DNA from: Orthonyx spaldingii
Taxonomy: Eukaryota; Chordata; Aves; Passeriformes; Orthonychidae
NCBI GenBank assembly: GCA_013397795.1
Contig: VZTJ01005686.1
Location: 312,577-376,576 of the forward strand
Direction: 5' to 3'
DNA length: 64,000 nucleotides
A program made the position numbers and the translations under genes. The notes beneath the pieces are model-generated. The model searched no databases and was not told the DNA's origin. It was given only the letters and a program-made list of their open reading frames with translations. Shown one piece after another: positions 35,505 to 48,100 of the stretch (position 1 is the first letter of the stretch; every line of letters begins with the position of its first letter).

Positions 35505-36309
35505 GAACACTAGCACATTTCATTTATTGCTAGAATTTATTACAATAATATATCACAAGCTTGCTTTTTAATAGGGATAATTAAACAAAATGTCAATCTA
35601 GTTGCCTATTCCTAAACAGTTGGAGGATAATTGCTAGGAAAGTTCCATGTCTAAAGTAGGTTGCATTGGAGGATTTTACACACAAAACAAAGCAATACAT
35701 TATGGAACATGACTTTTCAGTTAGTCCACTTAGCATGGAGGACACAATTCACGTTATCATCACAAAATCATTCAATGCATAAAAGCAAGATTTCTGCCCT
35801 AGAAGGTAGGAGTCATAATTCAATTTACTGGGGTTTTTTTCCCCAGTTACATTTAGCGTCCCCTTTTTTCCTTTTCTTTGTAACAGTCATCAGTATTAAA
35901 CCTTCTCCATAATCCCTCATGTCTCTACATGTACCTGAAAACATACCGGAAACTTGAAACAAGAAAGTTGATGTAGTGTTTCCAGTCTGACAAACATTTA
36001 CATTTTCATTAATTTTGTATTAGTGCATGAAATCAATTCACCAGTAAATTTTATTGGAACAGATGTTAAGTTTCTGAAAATCTCAGGGATTTATGCTCAC
36101 TGGATTTTTTTAAATTCCTTTTACTTTTCTACATAAACTTTATGAGGGTTTTTGGACAGATTCTTTTTTTTAATTTTCCCAAAATATTAATTCAAACTGC
36201 TGCCAAAACTCCCAAACTATAAGTGACTATAGTCAACTATTGGCCCTAAAATATGAATTCATCTATAGCTCCTCCAGGTTGATAAATAGGATGTATGTTT
36301 CTTTCTAAA

Positions 36310-36334
36310 ATTATTATTATTGTTGTTGTTGTTG
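36310..36334. repeat. (ATT)n/(GTT)n compound microsatellite
   Basis: ATTATTATTATT followed directly by GTTGTTGTTGTTG. Confidence 0.85.
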
Positions 36335-36656
36335 AAATTTTTTCATTGGCTTGATTTCGAAGTGTGGAATGTTGGCTTTTCTGTATATTAAGAGAAAGAG
36401 CAAAATAAATAATTACTTGTCCCTTCTGTACACTTCACAAATTGTCTGCAATATAAAGCCCACATCACTTAAGTGGATGAGACAGAGGTTAAGACTGAGG
36501 TGTTTTAGTGAATTACATGGGAAGTTTGCATAGTGCTAACACTTGGCACTAGCTGAGATTTAGCTGTGACCTACTTGTATGAGTAGTGGCATTTGCCAAA
36601 TAATTTTACATGATCATACATTAATGTTGTGAACTGCTTGTGTGAAAATATATGAT

Positions 36657-36717
36657 AAAAAAAAAAAAAAAAGGAGGGAAAGAGAAAGTGAAAGAGAAGA
36701 ATCAGAAAGAAAAGTGA
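36657..36717 (+). repeat. Poly(A) run and purine-rich sequence
   Basis: Sixteen A residues (36657-36672), then about 45 bp of almost pure A and G (GGAGGGAAAGAGAAAGTGAA and similar). No polyadenylation signal is placed to suggest a retrocopy. Confidence 0.7.
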
Positions 36718-37820
36718 TAAATAAAGCACTAACTGAATATCCAGTTACTGGTCAAAGACTAACAAGGCCCAGTTAAAGCAGAAAATTCTAATTTTCTGAA
36801 ATATGAAGATCCAAACTGGAATTGTACAAAACTGGAGAAGTGAGAATCCTGCTGATCAAGGTAACCCAGCATTTAAGATGTCTGGGTCTCAGCAACCGTA
36901 AAACAATAGGATAGGATTTAGGCTTTAAGCAAGAGTCCAAACAAATCTAAGATAGTGACTATTTCTAGGGGAAATTTGAACAATTGGAGATATAAGTATG
37001 AATTATATAGATGAAATAAGAAGTAAAATAATATTTTTGGCATTTTTCCTACAAAGATGTTAAATATGGAAGCTTGAATTGCAAGTTATGAAGTGCAATG
37101 TTGCTATTTTAAGTAAACACAGTGAAAATTAGGTCTCACAGCTTCATGCCCATTTTCAAGGCACTGCTTGCTATCCTGCCTGGAGTTGGTATTTGAAAGA
37201 CTGTATTCAAAATAGTTTATTTGAAATACCAAATGATTTTGTTGATACACCTCAATGAACATTTAATTAATTACTTTTAGTCATAATTTAGCACCAATTG
37301 TGTAAACAAAAATAGGAATACTACTATATACATTACCTTTGGCTAGTATTCTCAAGGTCTCTGTTATGACTGAAGTCATGACCAGTGCCTGCTCCCCAGT
37401 TATGTGTGTATGAATCAGAGTTACTTTTCACTTCACATATTGCCATCCAAAGGAGGCACACTTCTGTGTGCAAAGGGAGGTTTCATGACTAGAGTTTTAT
37501 TATGGCTATTCCTGATAAATTTTCATTTTGAAAACTGCTTTAAAAACCATTTAAGTTCCCATTAGCTGTCAGTGCAGTATATAAATTAGATAATTGCAGA
37601 AAACACTCAGCCCAATAAAGGGTTCTCTATGGTCTTGGAAAGTGTGTGTTTCTATTTAATCATCCACTGATAATTGCATTGGCTACTTTGTGTGGCAGGT
37701 GAATAAGAGAAAAAATGAAGCCATGAAGCCATAAATCCCTTGACACACCCACGTCAATTACCCTCCCTTTTAAGTATTTATTTGCATACATACTTTGCAA
37801 TTCTTCATATGACTTGCTAA

Positions 37821-37881
37821 TACTACATTACTATATTTGAAGTACATAGTACATTTGTAGTACATAGTACTACATTACTAT
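37821..37881. repeat. Interleaved short duplications
   Basis: TACTACATTACTAT occurs at 37821-37834 and 37868-37881. The palindrome-like AGTACATAGTAC occurs at 37841-37852 and 37859-37870 between them. This suggests two successive local duplications. Confidence 0.7.
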
Positions 37882-38229
37882 GTCTTTGAAGCTGTCCATT
37901 GAAGATATTATCATTCCGAACCATTTTGCCAGTCTCAGAACAGAAATTCCTTGCAACTTCACTTTGCTTATATTGAAAAAATATTTAAAACACACTTTTA
38001 CAATCCCCTGTTGACAAAATTATAAGTTTTTGCAAATAATCTTATAGGAAAATGAGTATCAAATTGGCTTAGTTGTGAAGGTTGATCAAGATCATCTCTC
38101 TGAAGACTGGTTGTATTCAAATAACTGGGAAAATGAGGGAAGTTTCCATGAGGAAATGAACAAGCACAACAAACAGCAGATGCTGTCAGCAAAATGGCAT
38201 GGATATTGAAGACCAAGAAAAAGTACCAC

Positions 38230-39023
38230 ATATTTCATGGACTTTAGGGTGACTTGCAATGTTGTCTGTTCCATCAGCAACTGGACATTTTCTGCCTTGT
38301 AATCTTCAAGTTTTAGAATAGGTCTCTCTGGGTTTTCAGGGTTAAATCCCTTGGCAGAAAGAGATTTTAAATACTCCCGAGCCTCTAGAGAATAAGTATT
38401 CTGTAAGGAATATATGCTTAACTGTACAGAAGGGGTCCCATAGCAATTTTCCATGCAACCAACCTCCATATAACAAAAAAGAGTCACATGCACTGTTGTT
38501 ATATACAGCTGCAGAAACTTACTCACATTTCTGGCTTGCAGTGCCAAGCTGTTACATCTTCAGGGATGCAGAATGGTGAGAAAATGAACATGGATTTCAT
38601 GTCTTCAGAAACAAAAGATGTTTCTCCAAGACGAGATGAAATGCAAGATCTTGCCTTCCTGTAGCTATCATATATTTGCCAAGATTATAGACAGAATTAA
38701 TGGATAAAAGAAAACACACTATATAATAAAAGACATCCTCCCTACAGTTTTCTTATGCCTGGAGGATGAATTGCTCCAGTGGATGTCCTCCCTGCCTTTC
38801 ATGATGAGGTCAAGAAATTTGCTGCCACTATCACTGTTGTGATTAATGATCTGACTGGTAGTGACAGTAATCAAACCATAGACTCTGGCGTACAGCTAGT
38901 TTGTGCTAGTCTCCCAGCGGCTTGAATAACTGCACTGGCAGGAGATCTATCTGCTTCTCCTACAGACATCTCCTTGTGTCCTTCTTGAAGCAACTTTTCA
39001 CGAAAGTACAGGCGAAACTGGAG
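38230..39023. pseudogene. Possible gene remnant or exon cluster, strand unresolved
   Basis: An 800-bp island that looks more coding-like than its surroundings, without a recognised family. On the minus strand: an acceptor-like TATTCCTTACAG precedes an open segment (from about 38401) encoding TYSLEAREYLKSLSAKGF and more; a segment around 38530-38660 encodes SSRLGETSFVSEDM and ends at AATGTGAGTAAGT, a strong donor; and 38874-39017 (48 codons, after CTCCAG) continues after a one-base frameshift into 38722-38877 (52 open codons). On the plus strand: TTTCTGGCTTGCAG at 38527-38540 and CATCCTCCCTACAG ending at 38747 are good acceptors, with donors at G^GTGAGA (38574) and GGA^GTGAGT (39022). The plus register across 38770-39022 is open except for three TGA codons, as expected if CGA codons had decayed. 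The full 38092-38547 minus frame begins at TTG, not ATG. It could be a decayed gene, a non-coding transcript or chance. Confidence 0.25.
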
Positions 39024-41130
39024 TGAGTAATAATGGTTAAAAATATTAAAACATTACACTATAGTTTTAAAAACCAAGTGACAAAAACCTTTGTAACATT
39101 TGGAAAAAGGGTGCATAAAGAATAATTAAACTATTAATAATATAATCCTCTTAAAAGCATAGAACCACTACTTGAGAAGATTATGTGTCTAACAGCTCTC
39201 AGTACAATGAAAGTAGTATAAGGGAAGAAGCTGAATTTCCTTCTCTCTCAATTTTTTGTAACAGATTTTCAGTGCATTCACTTTGACTATATTTTAATAA
39301 ATGTTCATTAGTTGAGCGTACAAAGAAATCTGCATATAAGGATTAGTAGGCAAAAGATTAGTATAAAAATACCACATTGGTTAAACAATGGTAAGGATTA
39401 AAGGGTTAAATTTTGAAACTGGGATGATGGCAAAGTCCACTGAAAACCTGAAGGTGAAGACAGAACATAAGAAAGGAGATGACAGCTGAAATGAAAGAGC
39501 CTGATAAAAAGGTTATACAAAAATAACAATGGAAAAATCTATTAAACCCACTCTATTCTCAGAAATAAATTTCAACTTCCATCTGGTTAAATGCTATCTA
39601 AATTAATTCTTTGAATCATACAGGAGATAGAATACTAGAAATAGAAAGTACTTATTCTTGAATCTAGTTAACAAGTCAACTCCTATTCAGTTTCTCACTA
39701 TTTGAAGTTCTCTCTCCAGGCCTATCCCATAGCAGGATATTTAGCATATCATACTGTCATGAGGGAAATGAATAACATTTGACATTGGCAAGTCAAAAAG
39801 CAGCACATGAAGAAAATGAGACTGTATTTGGGAAGAGAGCAAGTGAGAGATCACTGGATGAAGCCTAGTGGACTGTGGGCTTCTTTGTTCTTTAACACAC
39901 TGAGCAAGACACAGATGCAAAACTTGGCAGGTGAAGTTCCGTTTTATCAAGAGGGATGGTTTGTAGTGAGGAGTTGAGAGAGCCAGATTGGGCAGAATAA
40001 AGAGTTTTAATTACATGAAGAGTGCTATCTTGCCCTTTTCTAACATACTGGGCCTTACGACAAATGCTGCTATCAATGTGTGGCCTCTGTCTAAAGGAGT
40101 GCTCAGCGTGAGGAAATCCATAAGTTATGTAACTCCCAGTTCAAGGAGCTGTTACCTTGATCCCTTGAAAGAACCGATTAGCTGCCTATTATTGTACTTA
40201 GCATGCTTTATTTATGTAATTATTTATCTATCTATTATGAAAAATAAAATACTTAAATAAAAACAAAAACAAAAACCACACCATTCTGACCAAAGTTTGG
40301 GGGGGAACAAAGGACCAAAAGGTATGATATACAGTTCTCTAGGTGTAACATATTCCTCTAATGGTAATCAACATCCAATAACCAGTCTAGAAAAAAAACA
40401 AAAATACTTCAAGCAACAAAGGCTTTGATAGGTTTTACTACCATGAAGAAAAAGGCATGAGATAGATAGATAGATAGATTTCACTCTAATTTTAAGCTCT
40501 TTTATTGTTGTTCAGAAAATAATTTTATTCCTTCTCATAGAGTTTTACTTGAGTGATCATCTACCAGACAGCCATTGACTACCCTGTCATAGAACGGAAT
40601 AATATATGTTTCACTTTAAATTAATCTTATTAATAAAACATTCATAGAAAAGAGCTGAACTACATTTATTTGCTGCTAAACTCAGAGAGCTACATTTTAA
40701 TCTCATTATAATATGACCTTCCAAAGTCTCTGTTGCTTAGTCCTTTTTGGGATGGAGGAGAGAACTGGTTGCTTTCTTTTGTTGTTAACTGTATTTAAGG
40801 CATGCAGAAGAAGATACACTTTGTATTTAGTTTGTCTAAGTAAAATGGGTATGGGGATTGGGAGGGGAGGGAAGGCAAGAGCAATAATAAGCTTTAATAA
40901 GGATATGAAAATAACCTTCATAAAACAAGGATAAACAACATTGCGATCTAATTTACCCCGACATAAAATGCAAAATAGAACTCTGTGTGTAATAAAACAT
41001 TAGTATCTTTATTGCCAGCATAATCTTAACTAATCTTTTCTTACATTACTTCAATAGTTACAGTAATTCATCTGCATGAAATTTAAATGAGTAAGGTTAG
41101 CCTTACAATTGAAACTATGCTGATTCTTAC
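39024..41130. other. Gene-free AT-rich stretch
   Basis: Only a short (GATA)n repeat is recognised. The two antisense frames at 40706-40934 mirror each other and have no motif. The frame at 39988-40260 (90 codons) runs into A-rich sequence and is not credible. Confidence 0.5.
40461..40479. repeat. (GATA)n microsatellite, short
   Basis: Just under five GATA units (GATAGATAGATAGATAGAT). Confidence 0.85.
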
Positions 41131-41285
41131 CCTTCTTGTATTCACAAAAGCCTTCATTAGTATTTGCATATGTTCCTAAGTCAGTTCCAGGCAGGATCAG
41201 CCTCCTCAGAATGTCAGCAACCCAGAACAGTTTTCCTCTGAACATCCCCTTCCTTTGTAATACATAAATACAATCTTCTGGGGCT
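41131..41285 (-). other. Exon-like segment, unrecognised
   Basis: On the minus strand an acceptor-like TTGGATAATTACAG ends at 41286. 155 bp of open sequence follow, then a good donor AAGAAGG^GTAAGAATC (GT at 41130-41129). The open frame (part of the 82-codon frame at 41051-41299) includes APEDCIYVLQRKG and FRGKLFWVADILRR. Codon third positions are not GC-enriched, and the polypyrimidine tract before the acceptor is weak. No domain is recognised. It could be an exon of a minus-strand gene that also includes the 38.2-39.0 kb island, or chance. Confidence 0.18.
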
Positions 41286-42189
41286 CTGTAATTATCCAAA
41301 ATGAGCTTTAATGTTGCAAATTACTTCAGCACCCCTATGATTTATCTGTTGTAAACACACTTTATAATATTTATATTCCTATTAGAACCTCCACTAATAA
41401 TGAACTGACAGAACATAAATATTTACATGATAGTACACGGACAAATACTTGATACTCTCATATTAGTTATGTTTCTTGTTCTCTCTATCACACTTGGAAA
41501 AAAAAATAAACCTTTGCAATTTGCCATCTTCACAAAAATTTCTTTGAAAATAGCTCAGAACATTAACAGAGCTTCACATTTGCCACCCTTTTCTTTAAAA
41601 GAATGGCATTCCTTCATACTTCCTTCATACTTATGCAGTCTGGGTTATTGCTTCTTCACATTATGCATCATTACTCTGAGTAGGTGTCTTATCAGCAGCT
41701 CCAGTTGTTGTGGAGACGATTGGAATTAAGCACTGGAAGCTTTTTATTTATCTTACTTGCTTTATTCCTACAAGATTTTCAGCATATAAGCTTCTTTGTT
41801 CAGCTCAGAATTGGATACATTGCCAGGCATTGTAAAATTTACATCTTCCTTTTTTTTGTATTTGTTCTTAAATTGGATTGAAAACAAAGTATGGCTTTAA
41901 TTAAAGCTCTGCTCAGCAATAGACAATTTTTCCATACAGCGGAATTTCTGAGCAGTTGTGAGGATTTTGCAAAGGCCTAATAGGTGACATTCACCACTAA
42001 GCCCCAAGTAGAACTGCAATATACTTACCTGTGCTAAGTGTCTGCCTGGCAACACTCACACAAAGAAAACTGTAATAATGCTGTCGAAATACTGACTTAG
42101 CCAACAAAACCCATGGAATTTAAAGTGAAGGTTACTTTAAACTGGCTATGATATGTAATAACTTACAAGTTCAAAGGATAAATGCTGAT
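41286..42189. other. Gene-free stretch before the purine microsatellite
   Basis: Has a small perfect direct repeat, CCTTCATACTT twice at 41611-41632, inside the 100-codon frame at 41427-41729, which shows no domain. No mobile element is recognised. Confidence 0.45.
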
Positions 42190-42757
42190 ATTTAGAGAAG
42201 TAAAAGGAAAGAAAGGGAAGGCAGGGAAGGAAGGCAGGCAGGCAAGAGGGAAGGAGGGAAGAAGGGAAAGAGGGAAGGAGGGAAGAGGGAGGGAGGGANN
42301 NNNNNNNNNNNNNNNNNNNNNNNNNNNNNNNNNNNNNNNNNNNNNNNNNNNNNNNNNNNNNNNNNNNNNNNNNNNNNNNNNNNNNNNNNNNNNNNNNNNN
42401 NNNNNNNNNNNNNNNNNNNNNNNNNNNNNNNNNNNNNNNNNNNNNNNNNNNNNNNNNNNNNNNNNNNNNNNNNNNNNNNNNNNNNNNNNNNNNNNNNNNN
42501 NNNNNNNNNNNNNNNNNNNNNNNNNNNNNNNNNNNNNNNNNNNNNNNNNNNNNNNNNNNNNNNNNNNNNNNNNNNNNNNNNNNNNNNNNNNNNNNNNNNN
42601 NNNNNNNNNNNNNNNNNNNNNNNNNNNNNNNNNNNNNNNNNNNNNNNNNNNNNNNNNNNNNNNNNNNNNNNNNNNNNNNNNNNNNNNNNNNNNNNNNNNN
42701 NNNNNNNNNNNNNNAAGGAAGGAAGGAAGGAAGGAAGGAAGGAAGGAAGGAAGGAAG
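42190..42757. repeat. Purine microsatellite (GGAA/AAGG type) containing an assembly gap
   Basis: Left flank 42197-42298 is nearly all A and G (GGAAGGCAGGGAAGGAAGGC, then GAGGGAAGGAGGGAAGAAGG). Right flank 42715-42759 is pure (AAGG)n. The homopurine strand probably continues through the unresolved centre. Such tracts can form triplex DNA and commonly break assemblies. The frames of 193-216 codons spanning this region are artefacts of the N run. Confidence 0.92.
42299..42714. other. Assembly gap (416 N)
   Basis: Unresolved bases inside the purine microsatellite. The true length is unknown and may differ from the number of N shown. Confidence 0.99.
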
Positions 42758-45170
42758 GATATGTAACTACCATTCTTCAGTAAATCTAATTTACATAACA
42801 TGGACATTCCCAAAGTTTGGGAATACAGAATTAAAAATAAATTTCAGCCTTTCTATCAATGCTAATTCTACACTAGATATGCTGTAGATGACAGAAGAAT
42901 GAAAAAGAAAAACCCAACCGAAATTACTGGTCAACCTGTTAAAAGCTGATCAATAAACATTCCCATTCCAAAGACTGCCCGAGGCTTTTTTCTCTCCTTT
43001 CCTCAATACTTCACAGAAGACATCTGTTGTTCAAACACAGATTTTCTGTTGCCTGATGAAACTGAAGATAGTTGTTTTTTGAAATTATTGCCATATTGTG
43101 CTTATTCTAGAAGTGATAATGTGTAAGAAAAGCATAGACACTTCCTGGTTCACGTTGAACAAAGGACCAATAATTATAACTTTCTGGAGGGCTGTCAGAA
43201 ACATCTAGAGCACCTGTCCAGCACACTTCCCCTGTGACATGTTTACATGTCAGTAGCCTGGTGGATCTGCTTTGCAGAGCTGAGCAGTAGGTTTTCCCTG
43301 TTTGGTAAGAGACTGAGAGTAGGAGAAGATCAGCCAGGATTCCTTGCTTTGGAGAGAGACAGTATGAAAGAATTCACTCAACCAGGCTTTACTACAAATT
43401 GGTTAATTTCTAAGTACCCTGTAATGTACTGCTGTATCTGTCAAAAAACCCAAAAAACGATGCACCCTGAAGGTGACTCAGCTTCCTATAAAGACTGTTC
43501 CTATTGCTGAGTCATTCACATCTAAAATGGAAAATAATAAAGAAAAATGAGAAAGATGCTGAAGTAAAATCTCCCACGTAAGGGAGTGAGATGATAGAGA
43601 AGCCTGTGACAACAACGTGCATTGGACAACAAATTTCCATTGCATGGAAAAAGTGCAAGGTAGTTTGTAAAGTACTGAGTGTAGTGACTGCCTGATACTA
43701 TATTTTTTAGCTGAGTTATAACAAGAATTGGTGTAGGTGCTACAGTGAAAAGGTACATTACCATGATGCTACGTCGAATGGACAGACTCTTCAACAGAGT
43801 CATAACAGTCCCACTTCAGAGCAGGTCAGTGACCAGAACACTGGGCTGCAGACACACCACTGAAAGACTGAGAGACAGGATATCTTTTCTTTTTCACTAT
43901 TTCCGTGGAAGTTTCATGTATTACACTGTGTCATCTGTTCTTTAACAAAAAAAATCAAAATATTTCAATTTTATGTGAGTAAAATTAACTGAGATGTGGG
44001 GGAAAGGGAGCTTTACTACAGCTTTTCAGTCTATAAAAGTCCCAGAAGCATTCTAAAACAAGAAAATAATATAACTTGGGAAATTAATTTTCACTTAGCC
44101 ACAATACAAACAAAACCAAATGCACCCCCAAAAACTAGAAATAACTTCTAAACAAACACTAAATATCTAATGTTATTCACAGTATTCTAGATCATTTAAA
44201 TGTGAGTATGCTGCTTTTGAAAGTATCACTGCATCACTTCTACAATGATCTTAATTCCTCAAAAAGACTGCTTGCCTATTCTCCAAAACTCTCCCTTCAT
44301 CCATCTAGTCTGCTATACTTAGCATAATTACAAGTACAGAAAAATAAATTTAGAGGAAACTAACAGGCATCATGCTGTAAGTTTCATGTTTTGTTCAGAC
44401 AAATCACCTTGTCTTTCTAGCAAGCATCTTTTCAAGTTGGTATTGCTGAAGTATCTAAGCAATCAAGGTGTCCGTAAGAGATGAAAAAATAAGAACTGCA
44501 GTATTAGATTAAACTCAGAGTTCAACTACTCCTATATATTTTTTCCTGGCTTGCACCAAAGCAAAAAAATTCCACAGAAGGCGAATGTCATATAATCTAT
44601 TCCTTCTATATCTCCTTGAATTTCAAATAGCTACAGATTTTTTTAAAGTCTGAGAAGTGTGAATACAGTGGTCACCAGGCTCACATTGATACACAAAAAC
44701 AAGCAAAAAAGGAACATCTTTTTTTTCTGATGAGGATTTTCATTGGTTAAATGCAGTGAGAAAATATATCAGATTATATTATAGATAAATCAGATGCCAA
44801 ATGTAATTTCTGAAAAGGAGAATATTTTTAGATTTTATGACAGAAAAAAAATATGGCTTTGAAATGGGTAATCTTCTATTTCACTAAATGTGCTCTCTGA
44901 CTGAGACCTTGTACGCCAAACTTCAGCCTGAAGCAAATTGTTATAGTCGAGCTATTAACTTCTAAAAATAGGGGGATGTGATGGAAACATTAAGAAACCC
45001 ACTACTGGGCACAACCACAATCCAGGGGAGGATGAAACTACACTCCTTTATTTTTCCTTCTTTACCTCATCACATTAGTGCAGTTTGTGGCACTGAACTG
45101 TGTCTGAGCTAAATGCATTTTGTTTAGTCACTTTCCTTCTAAACAGCAGTTTATGATGGTGATATTTAAT

Positions 45171-45191
45171 CTCTCTCTCCCTCTCTCTCTT
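45171..45191. repeat. (CT)n microsatellite
   Basis: CTCTCTCTCC followed by CTCTCTCTCT. One interruption by CC. Confidence 0.85.
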
Positions 45192-48100
45192 GTTTTTGAA
45201 GAAACTTAATAGCAGCCAAATACTTCAGGTCAGGCGCTTGCCATTTGTGACTTAGTACTTAAGAAAGGTGCTACTTCCTGGGGGAGAGAACAGACATGCT
45301 GGAGGATTGCAAGAGTGATCTGAAATTAAAATTCTTTGCAAAAGGAGGTTTTTGCATTTTCACTTGAAGCATTTTGAGAAACAGAACAGTAGAGTTACAT
45401 TTTTAAACAAAATGTGCAGCACTGATTTACTTTTCTGTCATGAACTGTGCATTCTCTGTGTTTCATTGTAGTGTACAAAATTTCTCATCATCTGCTATTT
45501 ATTTTACATTCAGCACTGTAAAACCAAAGAAGCACTGACTCATGAGTCAGCAGGTGGGTGCCCTCTCCAGAGGCATTCCATGCTTTTTGCCAAACCATTT
45601 AGCACATCTGCAGCCTTCACTAAATCATTTTTAAAAGTAATATCGGTAATAAGAGTCAGAGAGCCTTGAAAGGTATGTGTGGTATTTGTTCTGCAAACAG
45701 GCTCTCAAAAAAAATCCCCAGAGCTAGGAACAACAGTAAAAATCATCTCAAAGGAGCAGTAGAGAGTGGAGAAAATGGATCTTGGTATAGAGGACATGCT
45801 ATTTATGGAGGTCAATCTGCATCAGTGACATAACATTTCAGTGCTATTCAGCTATAAACACGTTCTCATAAGTCGTGCAGGGTTTTAAGGAAGAGATCAA
45901 AAGATGAGCACGCACAATGAGTGTGTGTGAGTGCTTCTCACAGCACTAACAGACTGCTTTTCTACTTTGACCACAGAGGGGTGTGTTGCAATCAGGGCAA
46001 AGACAAACTAGAAAACAGGCTTTAACACTTCAGAAGGACTAACTAAATCAATACACTCAAGTCCCAGAAAATGCATTGCATGCAGGAATTTTTAGAAGTT
46101 TCAAGAAACTTAGAAGCTTGCTAGTGTCTGTGCTCCTGGACGGCTTAAAAGTCACTCCCAGTACACCTACTGGACCAGCCCAAATTCTGCAAATGTTTCA
46201 CTGCAGGTAGATACCAGTTTGGATATAGACAACCTGTTAAGTTCTAGTTAAAGTCTCTTGGAGTGTGTATAGCGCAAGAGGTTTGCCCTTGTGCACAAAC
46301 CTACTCTTCAGAAATGGTTAGATGAATAAGCAACATTAGAGTATTTTGCTTGCTTGTGGGGACAAGACATCAGACTTTCAGAGCCTAAATGACTAATTTT
46401 ATTTGAATTCCATTTCTAAATCTATCTCAATCCCTTTGGTAACCATTTGGTTATTTGACAAGCAGGGTAATAATTCGACATGCCAGAGTCTTCCATGTGT
46501 TTTTCAGAAACCTTATTGACTTCTGAAACCACATTCTCTGGATATTTTCTGGCTTCTGTGACTGCTGTTCTTCAGTTGCTACCATACCATGCTTCCAGTC
46601 ATCTGATCATCTCATCAAAACTGCCTTATTCATTTGCCCAAGAGCATGTGACGTTGTTAACCACCTTCTCTTAATTTCTGCCAGCATAGTTTAGACAAGA
46701 CACAGAACAGTCCTCCCACAAAAAGTTTCCATTTCTCTTCAATCTCAATAAGATGAGTGTTTATCTGTCTCCACACTCTCTTGTTTTAGTCTGTGTTGGC
46801 ACCTGGAAGTTACAGAGAACCTGATAATAGAAAACCACCTCTTATATTGTGCATATTGTGACACAGATTTTGCAATGTTTGTCAAAATATTTATTGCTTC
46901 CTATTTAAAGGAATAGTGTCCAGAGCTTGAAATACTGCAAGAGTTGTTCTGGATACCAGATTTCAGTAAGTATGCAGTTCTCCATGTTTCTCCAGATAAA
47001 ACCACCTGACTTTCTGCTGTTTCAAATATTGAAATTACTTTGTTTTCTTTAGCATTTTATGGGCATTTTGTGGATGCCCTGCTAGTTCTGTGCGGTCCAA
47101 AAAACAAAGCAGATGCAGGAAAGCAACTAAGTTTTTCGGTGTGTTGAAATTTTATGCAGACCATAAAATAAAGCTGAAGACAAAATGTCACTAAAAAAAA
47201 GAGAATAAAGATGAGTAAAAAATACAGAAATCCTGGAGGAGTAGTGGAAAAGAATGAGATAGGAAAATTGAGAAACTAAAGAATCTAAGGAATTTTAATG
47301 TAAAGAAAAAATTAAATTGATTTTTAATAGCTTTTAACTTGGAAAATTTCATTCAAATTAAGAAACATGCCCCAAATTCACCAGTGATATAATTCCAGAA
47401 GGACAATTATAACAGATAAGTGTAAATCGTGTTCAGTTAATTGGAAGTAATGGATATAACAAAGGTAAATTGAGAAAGCAAAATATAGATAGAAAATCTG
47501 TTTTGATAATAACAGATAGCAATTGATAAGCATTTCCTTAAGAGGGAGGAGTGGGTAAAAATGAAAAAGGCAAAGCAATAAACCACTTTGTAGATACACT
47601 TCTAGGCAGACCAGAACTGCCTGCTGTGTGCATACAAGAGAGGATTGCAACTTTATGGGGCACAGGCATTCACCTAAGTTGTCATACCAGCATAAAGGCC
47701 ATTGGTCCTAGTTAGTACATACAGAATTCATGTCATGTCCTGTTCCTCCTTGCCTCCACTCATACAGCAGTGACCAAAAAGACACAGGAGAGCTCCAGTT
47801 GTGCCCTGTTGCTGTTCATGATTGTGACGATAAGAGTTCAATTCCTGGCAACAGATTCTGCTCTGTAAACACAGCATAAAAATCTCTTAAAGGGAAGAAA
47901 GAAATGCTCTGAAGAGGATCCTGGAGTAATACAATAGTGAGATAAATAAAAGACCTTTGGGACAAGAATTTTCATTCTATGGGTTTGAAGAGGAAACAGT
48001 ATTTTTATAAACATTTCTCTTGGAACAGGGAGAAGATGACAAATGCAGAAAATTTCAGCAGCCAACACTGACAGTGATTCTACTGTACTGGACTGTAATG

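Larger units (their letters stand above)
34058..38229. other. Gene-free AT-rich stretch with simple repeats
   Basis: Contains the microsatellites at 35407-35433 and 36310-36334, the hairpin at 35480-35504, the A-run at 36657-36672 and an interleaved duplication at 37821-37881. No exon or mobile element is recognised. Frames of 60-83 codons carry no motif. Confidence 0.5.

Noticed and set aside
42163..42813. Open frames of 193-216 codons on both strands
   Set aside because: They run across the N gap and a purine microsatellite; no real sequence supports them.
43247..43510. 87-codon frame with a nearby TTTGCAG and GTAAGAG
   Set aside because: The acceptor and donor would give an exon under 30 bp that does not use most of the frame; too weak to call.
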